From positions 62,001-126,000 of the forward strand of contig JAFGPW010000008.1 of NCBI GenBank assembly GCA_016935985.1: DNA of 64,000 nucleotides. Reading direction: 5' to 3'. The DNA comes from Candidatus Woesearchaeota archaeon (GTDB lineage Archaea; Nanobdellota; Nanobdellia; Woesearchaeales; JAFGPW01). The position numbers and the translations under genes were made by a program. Position 1 is the first letter of the stretch; each line of letters starts with the position of its first letter. Shown one piece after another: positions 1 through 8,315 of the stretch. The notes beneath the pieces were generated by a model. That model saw only the letters and a program-made list of their open reading frames with translations, was not told where the DNA came from and ran no database searches.

Positions 1-1
1 C

Positions 2-1051
2 GTGCGCAGCAGGGGCGAGGCGATCGAGCTCCTGCGTCGCAGGCTCGGGCCCGCCGCCCGCGGCTACGCCTCCCTGTTCGCGCCCGACGGCGTCCCGCTC
101 GACGCGCTCGGCGACCCGATGCCGAGCGTGATACTCCCCCGGGCTGAGATCAGGCCGGACTTCGGCTTCCTCACCGGCGTCGGAGGCCTCCCGCCGGCGC
201 AGCATGACCCGCCGGGGCAGCGGCAGGCGGAGCCCCGCGCGCGCCCGCTCCCCGCACGGAGGATCGCTGGCGGAACGCTCTCCTACGTCACCGACGAGCT
301 CGAGAGCGTGCGGCGCAGCTACGAGCGCCGCTTCCTGCACGCGCAGAACGAGGTCGACCGGTTCAAGCGCAAGGTGATGGACCACGAGAAACGGCTCTAT
401 ACCTACGAGCTCTCGCTCGTCGAGAAGGACAAGGCGCTCGCGAAGAAGGAGGAGGAGGTCCTGCGCCGGATGAAGCGCATCGACCAGTTCAAGCGCTACG
501 AGGACGAGCTCCCCCAGCTCGAGGGCGCATACGCCCAGGTCAAGGTCGACTACGACACGCTCCGGAAGCGATTCTCCGAGCTCCAGAGCGGCTACCTTCA
601 AGCGAAGTCGCTCAAGGACAAGGAAGAGGAGGTCGCTGACAAGGAGCTCGCGCTCAAGAAGGTCGAGACCCAGCTGCGGCTGATGGAGAAGCGCCTCCGG
701 CGCGAGGAGAAGGACCTCGAGAAGAAGACCTACGACGAGTTCATCACCGACAAGGACCTCGACCGCGAGATCGAGCAGTTCCTCGCCGCGAAGACCGAGG
801 CGTCGGGCAGGCACACCTTCCTCGCCTCGCGCAAGCCCGACGGGGACGACCGGCTGGCGCACGAGATTGCCGACCTTATCGGCAAGACCAGGAACCTGAT
901 ACTCCTCCGCAAGTTCGAGCCCGCGACCGCGCTCTTCCACCGGCTGCGGGAGATCTACGCGAAGGCGGAGCTCGACGAGTCGGCCAAGAGGTCCCTTTAC
1001 TACGACATCCTGGAGCTCAAGACCGACCTGGACCTCGCGCTGCTCCGGTGA
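2..1051 (+). CDS. Coiled-coil protein, N-terminus truncated by window edge
   Basis: The frame is open from the first bases and begins with a GTG at 2, but it may continue upstream, so the start is unknown. The first 80 residues are Pro/Gly/Arg-rich. From about residue 95 to 265 the sequence is highly charged with heptad-like spacing of Leu/Val (for example LEKKTYDEF and KRFSELQSGYLQ), which indicates a long coiled coil. A short helical C-terminal part (about 280-349) resembles the helical bundles seen in archaeal coiled-coil proteins. It converges with and overlaps the rtcA 3' end by 35 nt. I do not recognise a family; a structural or surface-tether role is only a guess. Confidence 0.7.
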   Translation: MRSRGEAIELLRRRLGPAARGYASLFAPDGVPLDALGDPMPSVILPRAEIRPDFGFLTGVGGLPPAQHDPPGQRQAEPRARPLPARRIAGGTLSYVTDELESVRRSYERRFLHAQNEVDRFKRKVMDHEKRLYTYELSLVEKDKALAKKEEEVLRRMKRIDQFKRYEDELPQLEGAYAQVKVDYDTLRKRFSELQSGYLQAKSLKDKEEEVADKELALKKVETQLRLMEKRLRREEKDLEKKTYDEFITDKDLDREIEQFLAAKTEASGRHTFLASRKPDGDDRLAHEIADLIGKTRNLILLRKFEPATALFHRLREIYAKAELDESAKRSLYYDILELKTDLDLALLR

Positions 1052-2156
1052 GCAGGGGTGGGGCACTGGCCGCGATCCGCTTGTTCTGCTCGTCGACACT
1101 GAACACATCGCCGAGGAACTGCCCGATGACGTAGCGGTTCGACCTGAGATGGTCCGTCATCCGGGGGACCGTGTAGGCGCCGCCGAAGAGCGCGAGGTAC
1201 GGGAGCAGGTTGTCGGCGAGGAAGACGTCGGTCGCCGTGCCGGCATCGATCGCTTCCTTGAGCGTATCCGCGCAGGCGCTGCCCACCTGCTCACCCGGCA
1301 CGCCCCTCTCGCCGAGGGCATCGGCGCCGACGACGATCGGGTCGAGGTGATCGGCGTCGTCATCGCTCGCCGACAGCACCGCCCACGCTGTCGCGACGAC
1401 GCCGGGGCTCGCGGCCTCGGCGTACTGGATGTCGACGGATACCGGGCAGCCGTAACAAAGGCTGTGCCGCAGCGCGCGCGCGGCGCGTTCCGCCACCTCG
1501 CCCGACGCGAGGCTCAGCTCAGCGACGACGCGGCCGCGGATCGCGTGCAGGTGGAGGTCGGTCCGGTCGAGGCGTAGGGGCCTGGGTTCCTGCGATGCTT
1601 CCTCAGGCCCGTGCCTGCGGGGCCTGACGGTCGCGACGACCCTTCCCCCACCTTTCGGGAAGAAGCCGCGGCGTTCGATAACGATGTCGACCTCGGCCCA
1701 GCGCCGGAGGTGCGGGACCAGCACGTTCGCGAGGTAGTCGGCTGGCATCGACCACGCGACATCCGTCCCCCCGGTCACCGTGAACCTGAAGCCCCTCCTC
1801 GCCTTCGTGTCCTGTGCGCATATCGCGATCGCGGGGATGAGCAGCGACTGCAGGAGCAGGGTGACCGACCCTGCGGTCCCGATGGCGAACTCGTAGCTGC
1901 CCTTCCGCATGCGACCCGGCCTGAACACGAGCCGTTCCGATCCGATTGCCGCGCCCTCGATCTCCGCGCCGCAGAGCAGCCGGTACGCCTCGACCGTCGC
2001 CAGGTGCTGGGCGGCAAGGCCAGTCTTCGGGCGGTTGTGCCTGATGTTCTCGACGATGATCGGCGACCCGCTCAGCGCAGAGAACGCGAGCGCGGTCCTG
2101 AGGATCTGGCCGCCGCCTTCGCCGTACGAGCCGTCGAGTACGAGGTATTCCTCCAT
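1017..2156 (-). CDS. rtcA: RNA 3'-terminal phosphate cyclase
   Basis: RtcA converts RNA 3'-phosphate ends to 2',3'-cyclic phosphates with ATP, through an enzyme-AMP intermediate. The N-terminus carries the family hallmark GSYGEGGGQILRTA (residues about 9-22), followed by the conserved RHNRPKTGL and a Gly-rich TGGTDV segment, over the expected length (379 aa). The catalytic His region lies in the C-terminal third (LLPYLAL). A TATA element lies 27 nt before the ATG, so a leaderless transcript is likely. The last 35 nt overlap the convergent coiled-coil gene, and the C-terminal tail after about residue 360 (TGAARGPGRS) is probably non-conserved. The neighbouring nuclease-like gene is divergent. 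Confidence 0.93.
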   Translation of the reverse strand: MEEYLVLDGSYGEGGGQILRTALAFSALSGSPIIVENIRHNRPKTGLAAQHLATVEAYRLLCGAEIEGAAIGSERLVFRPGRMRKGSYEFAIGTAGSVTLLLQSLLIPAIAICAQDTKARRGFRFTVTGGTDVAWSMPADYLANVLVPHLRRWAEVDIVIERRGFFPKGGGRVVATVRPRRHGPEEASQEPRPLRLDRTDLHLHAIRGRVVAELSLASGEVAERAARALRHSLCYGCPVSVDIQYAEAASPGVVATAWAVLSASDDDADHLDPIVVGADALGERGVPGEQVGSACADTLKEAIDAGTATDVFLADNLLPYLALFGGAYTVPRMTDHLRSNRYVIGQFLGDVFSVDEQNKRIAASAPPLLTGAARGPGRS

Positions 2157-2177
2157 GCGCAGGGGGACCCAGCCGCA

Positions 2178-2187
2178 CTATATAATC
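2178..2187 (-). promoter_or_regulatory. TATA box of rtcA
   Basis: On the minus strand this reads GATTATATAG, centred 27 nt before the rtcA ATG. It shares the short intergenic region with the divergent promoter at 2233-2240. Confidence 0.6.
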
Positions 2188-2232
2188 TTTTTCGTGGTCA
2201 TGCCTGTGCTGTCCCTTTTCAGACATCAAACC

Positions 2233-2240
2233 CTTTTATC
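2233..2240 (+). promoter_or_regulatory. TATA box of the nuclease-like gene
   Basis: CTTTTATC is centred 27 nt before the ATG at 2264, consistent with leaderless transcription. Confidence 0.5.
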
Positions 2241-2263
2241 CCCGGGATGCCTGCCTTCGTCCC

Positions 2264-2833
2264 ATGGGGCTTTCCGACATCATCGGGGCGGCGCTGCGTG
2301 AGGCGACAAAGCCAGGTCGGGTGCGTGCCGGCGAGCGTTTCGAGGAGTACATCCTCTCGCTGTTCGCGGCCTCACGCTCGTGGGAGCTGCTCAGGCGGAC
2401 CCAGGGGTACCATGCCAACCTCCAGATGTACGAGACTGCCTCGGCCGGTCCTGATTTCACCTTCAGGCACCGCCGCAACGGAAGGACGGTCGATGTCGAG
2501 TGCAAGTACCGGACAGGCGCCGGCAGCAGGGGGATCGCCTGGTGCACCGACACCCAGTACCGGCGCTATCTCAAGGACTACGATCCGGATACCTATGTCA
2601 TGATCGGCGTCGGCGGGACGGCATCGTCTCCAGCGGCCCTCTACCTACCCCTCCTCTCGAACCTCAAGGCGCCGACGATGCCCCTGGCGGCGCTCACGCC
2701 CTATTCGGCGCGACCCGGCCGCTGCTTCGAGCTCTATCGCGGACGCCTGCGGCAGTACGACGGGCGGACGAGCGCGCAACTCCTGAGGGCGGCGCGGCTC
2801 GACTACTACAAGAGGATGCTGCTCGGCTCATGA
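2264..2833 (+). CDS. PD-(D/E)XK nuclease-like protein
   Basis: The 189 aa protein contains GPDFTF near residue 65 and VDVECKYR near residue 77. Together these match the PD-x(n)-(D/E)xK catalytic pattern of restriction-endonuclease-like folds (D67; E and K of ECK). The N-terminal helix (RAGERFEEYILSLF) fits the usual first helix of such domains. I recognise no specific family; DNA or RNA cleavage is inferred from the motif alone. It starts 27 nt after a TATA box and is divergent from rtcA, so a role linked to RNA or DNA repair is possible but unproven. Its 3' end overlaps the convergent membrane protein gene by 6 nt. Confidence 0.72.
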   Translation: MGLSDIIGAALREATKPGRVRAGERFEEYILSLFAASRSWELLRRTQGYHANLQMYETASAGPDFTFRHRRNGRTVDVECKYRTGAGSRGIAWCTDTQYRRYLKDYDPDTYVMIGVGGTASSPAALYLPLLSNLKAPTMPLAALTPYSARPGRCFELYRGRLRQYDGRTSAQLLRAARLDYYKRMLLGS

Positions 2834-3208
2834 ACGGGGCCTGACCGAGAGCGAGCCGATGAAGAGCGCGAGGAGGAGCATGCCTGCGGCGTAGTACCAG
2901 GAGAGGAGCGCGGACAGCCCGCCGGCGAAGGCGAGGACGACAGCGAAGATGCCGCCTTTCCCTGCCCTGCCGTAGATGAGCGCGACGATCACCACGAAGA
3001 AGACCTGTGGGATGAGGAGCGAGATGAGCTGGCCCCAGGGGCCGAGCCCTTCCATCAGATGGCCCACATAGCTGAAAGCGTCTGCCTTCGGATTGATGTT
3101 GAGCGCGAGGAAGAGGCCGTTCAGGAACCCGAAACTGAGGATAGGCCAGGTTATCGAGTATCGCCGTCGCCGCCGCTTCTCGGCAGGAGCAGGTGCTTTG
3201 CGCCTCAT
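2828..3208 (-). CDS. Small membrane protein with three TM segments
   Basis: The 126 aa protein has a very basic, Arg-rich N-terminal tail (residues 1-16) followed by hydrophobic segments at about 20-38, 62-80 and 86-118. The tail is probably cytoplasmic by the positive-inside rule. A TATA-like element (GATATAAA, 3229-3236) is 24 nt upstream of the ATG, so the mRNA is probably leaderless. I recognise no family and no catalytic motif. It overlaps the convergent nuclease-like gene by 6 nt. Confidence 0.65.
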   Translation of the reverse strand: MRRKAPAPAEKRRRRRYSITWPILSFGFLNGLFLALNINPKADAFSYVGHLMEGLGPWGQLISLLIPQVFFVVIVALIYGRAGKGGIFAVVLAFAGGLSALLSWYYAAGMLLLALFIGSLSVRPRS

Positions 3209-3251
3209 GGCTCAGAATGAGAGGATTCGATATAAAAAAATGTGTCTTCCC

Positions 3252-3497
3252 TCACCAGTCGAGTTCACCGAGGTCGAGGTCGATGTCCTCGAGTTCCTCG
3301 CCGCCGAGCTCGGTGTCGAGGGCATCCACTTCGGTCACCGTCTCGCCGATGGTGTCGGCCTCGGCGATGCCGGTCGGCGCGGTCTCGGAAGCCGTCGCCG
3401 AGGACCCTCCCGCAGACGCCTCAGAGGTCTGCTGGCCGCCGCAGCCGGCGACGAGAGCGATGATGAGCATGGCAAGGATGAGCACCGCATAGCGCAT
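3252..3497 (-). CDS. Small acidic lipoprotein
   Basis: The start chosen is the ATG at 3497, which is preceded by the Shine-Dalgarno GAGGTG and begins a standard secretory signal. An upstream in-frame ATG lacks both. The 81 aa product has the hydrophobic segment VLILAMLIIALVAGCGG, in which VAGC is a lipobox, so Cys after about 18 residues is probably lipidated and anchors the protein outside the membrane. The remainder is a Ser/Thr/Ala-rich linker and a very acidic tail ending DLGELDW. Function is unknown. Confidence 0.72.
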   Translation of the reverse strand: MRYAVLILAMLIIALVAGCGGQQTSEASAGGSSATASETAPTGIAEADTIGETVTEVDALDTELGGEELEDIDLDLGELDW

Positions 3498-3539
3498 TTT
3501 GGCACCTCTTCGATTATCAATATACACTTCCATATACTC

Positions 3540-3550
3540 ATATATAAATG
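3540..3550 (-). promoter_or_regulatory. TATA box of the small lipoprotein gene
   Basis: The minus strand reads CATTTATATATG, about 48 nt before the ATG. This predicts a leader of roughly 20 nt, matching the presence of a Shine-Dalgarno sequence. Confidence 0.45.
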
Positions 3551-3570
3551 TTATGATTGAAATGAAGGAG

Positions 3571-3592
3571 AAAAAAAAGAGGATCGCTCCTC
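3571..3592 (-). terminator. Hairpin plus T8 terminator after the Cys-rich surface gene
   Basis: On the minus strand the stem GAGGA/TCCTC with loop GCGA is followed directly by eight T residues, six nt after the stop codon at 3598. It looks like an intrinsic-style terminator. Confidence 0.6.
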
Positions 3593-3597
3593 CTAGC

Positions 3598-5472
3598 CTA
3601 TACCCCAGTCTGGTTCACGAGGTCCTCGCATTCGAGGTCGGCGCTGCAGTACTCACCTTCCTCGCAGTCGGCGTCGGTCGCGCACTCGTCCTCAGCTTCC
3701 TCTTCATCCTCTTCGAGGTCCTCGCACTCATTCTCCTCTGAGCAGTATTCGCCGGCTTCGCAGTCCGCGTCCTCGGTGCACTCGTCCTCAGCTTCCTCTT
3801 CATCCTCTTCGAGGTCCTCGCATTCGAGGTCGGCGCTGCAGTACTCACCTTCCTCGCAGTCGGCGTCGGTCGCGCACTCGTGCTCATCGTCCGAGGAATC
3901 GGAATCGCCGGACTCCTCTTCGTCCTCGTCCTCCTCCTCGACGACGACGACCTCGTCCTGCTGACAGGCGGAGAGGTCGCCGCCCGCGTCCTTGATGTCC
4001 TTGACGATCGAGACGAGGAGCGTATGCGCGAGCTTGAGGTCACTGTGCGCCTCGGCGACGAGCGCCTTCGCCCGCCGCACGAGGTCGGCGAGGCCGTCGC
4101 TCCCGCTGTCCTTGAGGTCGCGCGCCTCGTCGTAGTACTGGTCGGCGAGCTCGAACTTCTCCCGCGCGTCGGCGACCCGCATGGAGAACTCGTCGAGCTT
4201 CGAGTCGATGCCCTCGACGTCGATCCCCTGCTCCTCGAGCGCGTCCATGGCGCACTCGAGCTGGTCCTCGAGGTGCTCTGAGCGCTGGACGATCTCGCCC
4301 ACCTTGTCGTTGATGAGCCGTCCGGCGTACATGCTCGCCCGGGCCTTGGCCTTCTGCCAGAGCGCCTCGAGCTGCTGCGTGACCTCTTGGATGTCCTCTT
4401 TGGTCTCGGCGGCCTCCGCTTCGTCCTGGAGCTCTTCGAGAGCGTCGATGAGGTCCTCGAGGTCGGCCGCCATGTCCTCAGCGTCGTCGGGGTCGATCTC
4501 CTCGGCGGAGTTGATCTTCTCCAGCACCATGCTCAGGTGCTCGATCGCGATGCCGATAGAGTTCGAGAGGTAGTCGCGCGCCCGCTCGAGGATCCGTTCC
4601 TCAAGATCTGAGCAGTCCTCACCGGACTCCTCGCACTGCTGGAGCAGCCGCTTCGCGTCCATGAACGCGTCCTTCCTCGTATCGTGGAATCCCTTCGCCT
4701 CCTCGAAGGCCTGCTTCGCCTTCCGATAGCGCTCCTCGGCCTGCTGCATCAGCTGCTTCGCGATCTCGCGCCGCTTGAACGCATCGTCCTTGCCGACCGT
4801 CTGGAGCGTGAGGCCGGCGAGGTACTTGCGCATCCCGGCCTCATCCATCCCCAGCAGCTTCTGCTGCTGGGCGCGGGTAAGGTAGGCGAACTTCCTGACG
4901 AGCTGCGGATCGAGGCCCGAGAGGTCGGGCTTGCCGTCCGAGTCCTCGATCGCCTTGTCGATCGTCTTCTTCTGCCATTCGGCGAGGTCCTCGGGCGCGG
5001 CGTACTTCCTCGCGATCGCGAGCCCGAGCGCGATACCGAGCCTGTCGCACTTCGCGGCCGCGTCATCGACCCCCTGGTCCTTCAGGTAGTCGACGCACCG
5101 AAGGTGACCTTCGATGATGTCCTGGCACTTCGCTTCGGGCACGGTGACGTCATGCTGCTGCATGAACTCGACGCACTTGCGCAGCCGGGTCGTGACCGCG
5201 TCGACGCCCTGCGCGCCTGCCTCCTCGCGCACCTTCGCCATCATCAGCACGAGGTCCCTGCACCGGGCCTTGATCTTCTCCGGCTCGGCGTCGGGATAGG
5301 CCTCCTTCGCACGCTCGACGCACTGCTCGACCGTCTCCCCTACCTTGCCCTGCAGCTGGAAGAAGTCGGGGCCTGCGGTCCGCGGCTCGGGCCGCTCGTA
5401 CTCCGCCGCCGCGAACGGCAGCATACCGATGACCATGACCATAACGATCAAGAACGCGATTCCCTTTCTCAT
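3598..5472 (-). CDS. Large secreted coiled-coil protein with C-terminal Cys-rich tandem repeats
   Basis: The start at 5472 is chosen because the ATG follows GGAGGTG by 5 nt and begins a clean signal peptide (MRKGIAFLIVMVMVIGMLPFAAA). The mature 600-residue protein has an N-terminal Cys-containing helical part (about 40-160, with repeated VxRxRDLV / CVEF / CQDII segments), then a long charged helical region (about 210-500, coiled-coil-like). An acidic linker leads to three tandem 32-residue Cys-rich repeats (pattern C-x5-C-x5-C-x5-C) ending near the C-terminus. Presumably it is an exported, disulfide-stabilised surface protein. I do not recognise a named family. Confidence 0.8.
   Translation of the reverse strand: MRKGIAFLIVMVMVIGMLPFAAAEYERPEPRTAGPDFFQLQGKVGETVEQCVERAKEAYPDAEPEKIKARCRDLVLMMAKVREEAGAQGVDAVTTRLRKCVEFMQQHDVTVPEAKCQDIIEGHLRCVDYLKDQGVDDAAAKCDRLGIALGLAIARKYAAPEDLAEWQKKTIDKAIEDSDGKPDLSGLDPQLVRKFAYLTRAQQQKLLGMDEAGMRKYLAGLTLQTVGKDDAFKRREIAKQLMQQAEERYRKAKQAFEEAKGFHDTRKDAFMDAKRLLQQCEESGEDCSDLEERILERARDYLSNSIGIAIEHLSMVLEKINSAEEIDPDDAEDMAADLEDLIDALEELQDEAEAAETKEDIQEVTQQLEALWQKAKARASMYAGRLINDKVGEIVQRSEHLEDQLECAMDALEEQGIDVEGIDSKLDEFSMRVADAREKFELADQYYDEARDLKDSGSDGLADLVRRAKALVAEAHSDLKLAHTLLVSIVKDIKDAGGDLSACQQDEVVVVEEEDEDEEESGDSDSSDDEHECATDADCEEGEYCSADLECEDLEEDEEEAEDECTEDADCEAGEYCSEENECEDLEEDEEEAEDECATDADCEEGEYCSADLECEDLVNQTGV
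3619..3879 (-). repeat. Three tandem 96-bp repeats encoding Cys-rich modules
   Basis: Three units lie at 3619-3687, 3715-3783 and 3811-3879, separated by identical 27-nt acidic linkers. The outer two units encode the same 23 residues (ECATDADCEEGEYCSADLEC plus EDL); the middle one differs at several positions. The near-identical DNA suggests recent duplication or conversion. Confidence 0.9.
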
Positions 5473-5752
5473 GCGAACACCTCCGAAGTGCTGTTCGATA
5501 GCTTCATCACCTCCCTCATAGGCTTGTTCACTTATATAGATTCTTTTCATCATGCTATCTAAGAAAGAAAGATATGGTCATTGAGACTTTACGAAGCTTG
5601 AAACGGCCTCCTTTTTCATATATAAAAGTAATTCGATCTCAAAAAAGGAAAAAATGAGCTATTATGGGATTTTTTACTGGAGGTCATTGCTATCAGGCAG
5701 AAGGCCGCCTGGTGGAAACTTTTATATAACGCGCTCCCCCTTCACCCGCATC
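5473..5752. promoter_or_regulatory. Divergent intergenic promoter region
   Basis: This 280-bp A+T-rich spacer separates the surface-protein gene from the membrane regulator. A minus-strand TATA (about 5531-5541, GAATCTATATAAG) serves the surface gene with a leader of roughly 38 nt. TTTATATA at 5721-5728 lies 28 nt before the regulator ATG at 5753. A second plus-strand TATA-like element (about 5617-5627, CATATATAAAAG) has no clear gene. A GC-rich inverted repeat (CAGGC...GCCTG) sits near 5694-5711. No ORF here looks coding. Confidence 0.5.
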
Positions 5753-6451
5753 ATGCGCTATGCCCTCCTGCTCGCGGCGCTGCTCCTCATCATCCCGGCA
5801 GCCCCTGCGGCGACCCTCAGCGGCTCGGTCTATGACCTCTCGCTCGATCCGGTCAGGGACGTGATCGTCAGGATCAACACCACACCCGAGCAGACCGTGG
5901 TCGCGAAGGACGGCACCTATTCCGTGGAGGTGGGTGTAGGGCATTACCGCATAGCGGCGGAGTGCGCGCCTGGCCTCACGAGCAGGCTCTACGACGAGCA
6001 GGATATCGACATCGTCGATGACGGCGACTATCTGCTCGACATCATACTCTTCCCCGACCTCGAGCGTATCGAAGAGGAGTTCGGGCTAGACGAGCTCGAG
6101 GTGCTCGAGCCGGGGCCGATCTCCTTCACGATCCCCGTCGGCTTCGCCTGGGCATCATTCATCATCACGCTCGCCGTGATCGGGTTGTTCCTCGTCGCGA
6201 TGCATCTCTACCTCAGGCGGAGACAGAGAGCCTCCGCGCCGGAGCCGCCACGGGCGGGGGACGCGAGGCACCAGGTGCTTACCATCATCCAGGCGGCAGG
6301 CGGCAGGACCACCCAGAAGGAGATAAGGCGGCAGGTGCCGCTCTCCGAAGCGAAGATCAGCCTGGTGCTCGCCGAGCTCGAGCACGACGGGCTCATCACC
6401 AAGATCAGGAAGGGTAGGGGGAACATCATCGTCCTCAAGAGGATCATGTGA
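5753..6451 (+). CDS. Membrane-anchored winged-helix regulator with extracytoplasmic beta domain
   Basis: The start at 5753 is selected by the TATA box 28 nt upstream and by the signal peptide that follows (MRYALLLAALLLIIPAAPAA). Residues 20-110 resemble a carboxypeptidase-regulatory/CNA-B-like beta sandwich (LSGSVYDLSLDPVRDVIVRI). A TM segment at about 130-155 follows. Residues 170-232 form a cytoplasmic winged helix (VLTIIQAAGGRTTQKEIRRQ, then ISLVLAELEHDGLITKIRKG). The layout suggests an archaeal one-component transmembrane regulator that senses outside and binds DNA inside. Ligand and targets are unknown. The DUF460 gene follows after 12 nt and may be co-transcribed. Confidence 0.82.
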   Translation: MRYALLLAALLLIIPAAPAATLSGSVYDLSLDPVRDVIVRINTTPEQTVVAKDGTYSVEVGVGHYRIAAECAPGLTSRLYDEQDIDIVDDGDYLLDIILFPDLERIEEEFGLDELEVLEPGPISFTIPVGFAWASFIITLAVIGLFLVAMHLYLRRRQRASAPEPPRAGDARHQVLTIIQAAGGRTTQKEIRRQVPLSEAKISLVLAELEHDGLITKIRKGRGNIIVLKRIM

Positions 6452-6463
6452 GGGCAGCAGGGG

Positions 6464-7636
6464 GTGAGAAGGGTTCCGGACACGCCGCTCATCATCGGGC
6501 TCGACCCGGGGACGACCGTCGGCATCGCGGCTCTGCGGCTCGACGGCTCGGTAGCGCTCCTCGAGTCGTCGAAGAACGTCCCGTTCTCAGACGTCGTCGC
6601 GCTCGTCGCGCGCAAAGGCCGTCCGGTCGTCGTCGCGACCGACAAGCGCGCGACGCCCGCGTACATCAAGCGGTTCGCGACGAAGTGCGGCGCGCGTGTG
6701 ATCCGGCCGGCGGGGGACATGCTGGTCACCGACAAGCAGGGCCTCACCCGGGAGCTGCGGCCTGCCGACGACCACCAGCGCGACGCGCTCGCCGCGGCGC
6801 TCGCCGCCTGGAAGGGCCTGCGCCCGCTCATCGCGAAGATCGACCGGTTCGTCGCGAAGGAGGGGATGGAGGCGATCAGGAACCGGCTGCATGCGGTCGT
6901 GCTCGCGAAGGAGAACATCAGCATCAGGCTCGCCGCCGACATCCTCGCCGCTCCTGATGAGGAGACGACGGTCGTCATGACGAAGGCGGTCGAGGAGAAA
7001 CGGCTCTCCCGTGCGGACTTCCTCCTGCTCTACGCCCGGCTCCAGGAGGAGCGGCGCGCGAACGCGCTGCTCCGCGGGCAGAACCGGCGGCTCCAGGGCC
7101 GCCTCTCCTCGGCGGCGAGGGCGCCCGCGCGCCCCACTGTCCCGAAGGGCGAGCGGCGCGACCGTGCGCGGGAGCTCTCCCTCGAGCGGCAGGTCTCGAT
7201 CCTCACGAGGACGCTCCGCGAGGCCGAGAAGGAGAAGGTGACGCTCGCCTCCGAGCAGGCGCGGCTGACGAAGGCGCTGCTCTCGTTCGAGCGGCCGACG
7301 GTCCTCAAGCGCATCGGGTCGCTCACCGAGACGGGGATCCGGGAAAGCGGCCACCAGCTCCGGAAGGGGGACCTCCTCTATGTCGAGGACCCGACGGCCG
7401 CGAGCGCCCTGGCGATCGCCTCCCTCAAGGGCACGGTCTCGCTCGTCGTCTCAGAGCGGCGTCCGGGACGGGCGGTGCGCGACGCCTTCCCGCACGTCGA
7501 CGCCGCGAAGCTTCGGCTCTCTTCCGTGGGGAAGATCGTGCTCGCCGATGCCGCCGACCTCGAGCGCGCCGGCTATCAGGGGAGCATCGTGGATCACATC
7601 ATCTCAGAATACCGGACGCGCCGGCAGCGGCGCTAG
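6464..7636 (+). CDS. DUF460 family RNase H-like/RuvC-like protein
   Basis: The N-terminal 120 residues contain the RuvC/YqgF-type start IIGLDPGTTVGIAAL (catalytic Asp in GLDPG) and PADDHQRDALAAALAAW with a conserved C-terminal acidic site. This is typical of archaeal DUF460 proteins. Residues 160-270 are charged and coiled-coil-like. The C-terminal part (about 275-390) is a small alpha/beta domain. At 390 aa it is shorter than the 600+ residues I recall for many homologues. It starts with GTG 12 nt after the regulator gene, with only a weak G-rich Shine-Dalgarno. The role is unknown; nuclease activity is inferred from the fold. It converges with NMD3 (3-nt gap). Confidence 0.82.
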   Translation: MRRVPDTPLIIGLDPGTTVGIAALRLDGSVALLESSKNVPFSDVVALVARKGRPVVVATDKRATPAYIKRFATKCGARVIRPAGDMLVTDKQGLTRELRPADDHQRDALAAALAAWKGLRPLIAKIDRFVAKEGMEAIRNRLHAVVLAKENISIRLAADILAAPDEETTVVMTKAVEEKRLSRADFLLLYARLQEERRANALLRGQNRRLQGRLSSAARAPARPTVPKGERRDRARELSLERQVSILTRTLREAEKEKVTLASEQARLTKALLSFERPTVLKRIGSLTETGIRESGHQLRKGDLLYVEDPTAASALAIASLKGTVSLVVSERRPGRAVRDAFPHVDAAKLRLSSVGKIVLADAADLERAGYQGSIVDHIISEYRTRRQRR

Positions 7637-7639
7637 GGG

Positions 7640-8296
7640 CTACACCGCCCAGAGGCCGTCCTTCTTCACGACCGTCACCGTCTGGTCGACCGTGAGCTTC
7701 CTGCCCTGATTGATCAGGTACTCCTGGTTCTGCAGCCGCACCGACTGGAAATCCGCCGGGTCGAGCACTTCGATAGCGGGGAAGAGCATGGTGATGGTCG
7801 TGGTGTGCCGTCCGAGCACCTCGTACGATCTCCGATGGTCGAACACCTTCCCCTCGAACGACGTCCGCTTGCCGGTCGAGAGGTCGACGCAGCTGACCCT
7901 GCGTCCCGCATGGGCGACGAGGTAATTGTGACCGAATGCGTTGATGACGTCGCCGGCGAGGAATTCGAAGGGCTCGAAGAGGGCGGTGAGCCGGTGGAGC
8001 TCCTTTCCCGTCTGCCGGTCCTTGGAGAAGAGGCGCGGCGAGAGCTTGACCCTGCCGCCGAACTCCTTCTCGAGACGGGTGACGAGCGTCCTGAGGAACC
8101 GGTTGCTCGTGACGTAGAGGTCGAGCCCGCTCGTGTGCTTCGTCACCTTCGAGACGAAGACGTCGGGGTTCTTGCGCCGCTCCTTCGCGAACGCCCGCTC
8201 GACGAACACCACGATCTCCTCGGTCGGGCGCCGGAGCTGGAGCGTGCCCTGGTAATAGTTCGGCGGGAGCGAGCTCTTCTTCTGCTTGACATCCAT
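7640..8296 (-). CDS. NMD3-like ribosomal protein, zinc-finger-less
   Basis: The start YYQGTLQLRRPTEEIVVFV and the block SGLDLYVTSNRFLRTLVTRL match the central domain of archaeal/eukaryotic NMD3, a 60S export and 50S-binding factor. The N-terminal CxxC zinc ribbons of full-length NMD3 are absent. The 218-residue protein starts at the conserved domain, and its ATG lies 26 nt from a TATA box, so the shortness is genuine rather than a start error. The C-terminal half has SH3/OB-like beta segments (HNYLVAHAGRRVSCVDLSTG). A role in large-subunit binding is inferred from the family. Confidence 0.8.
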   Translation of the reverse strand: MDVKQKKSSLPPNYYQGTLQLRRPTEEIVVFVERAFAKERRKNPDVFVSKVTKHTSGLDLYVTSNRFLRTLVTRLEKEFGGRVKLSPRLFSKDRQTGKELHRLTALFEPFEFLAGDVINAFGHNYLVAHAGRRVSCVDLSTGKRTSFEGKVFDHRRSYEVLGRHTTTITMLFPAIEVLDPADFQSVRLQNQEYLINQGRKLTVDQTVTVVKKDGLWAV

Positions 8297-8315
8297 GGGT
8301 CGGGGAAGGGCACGC

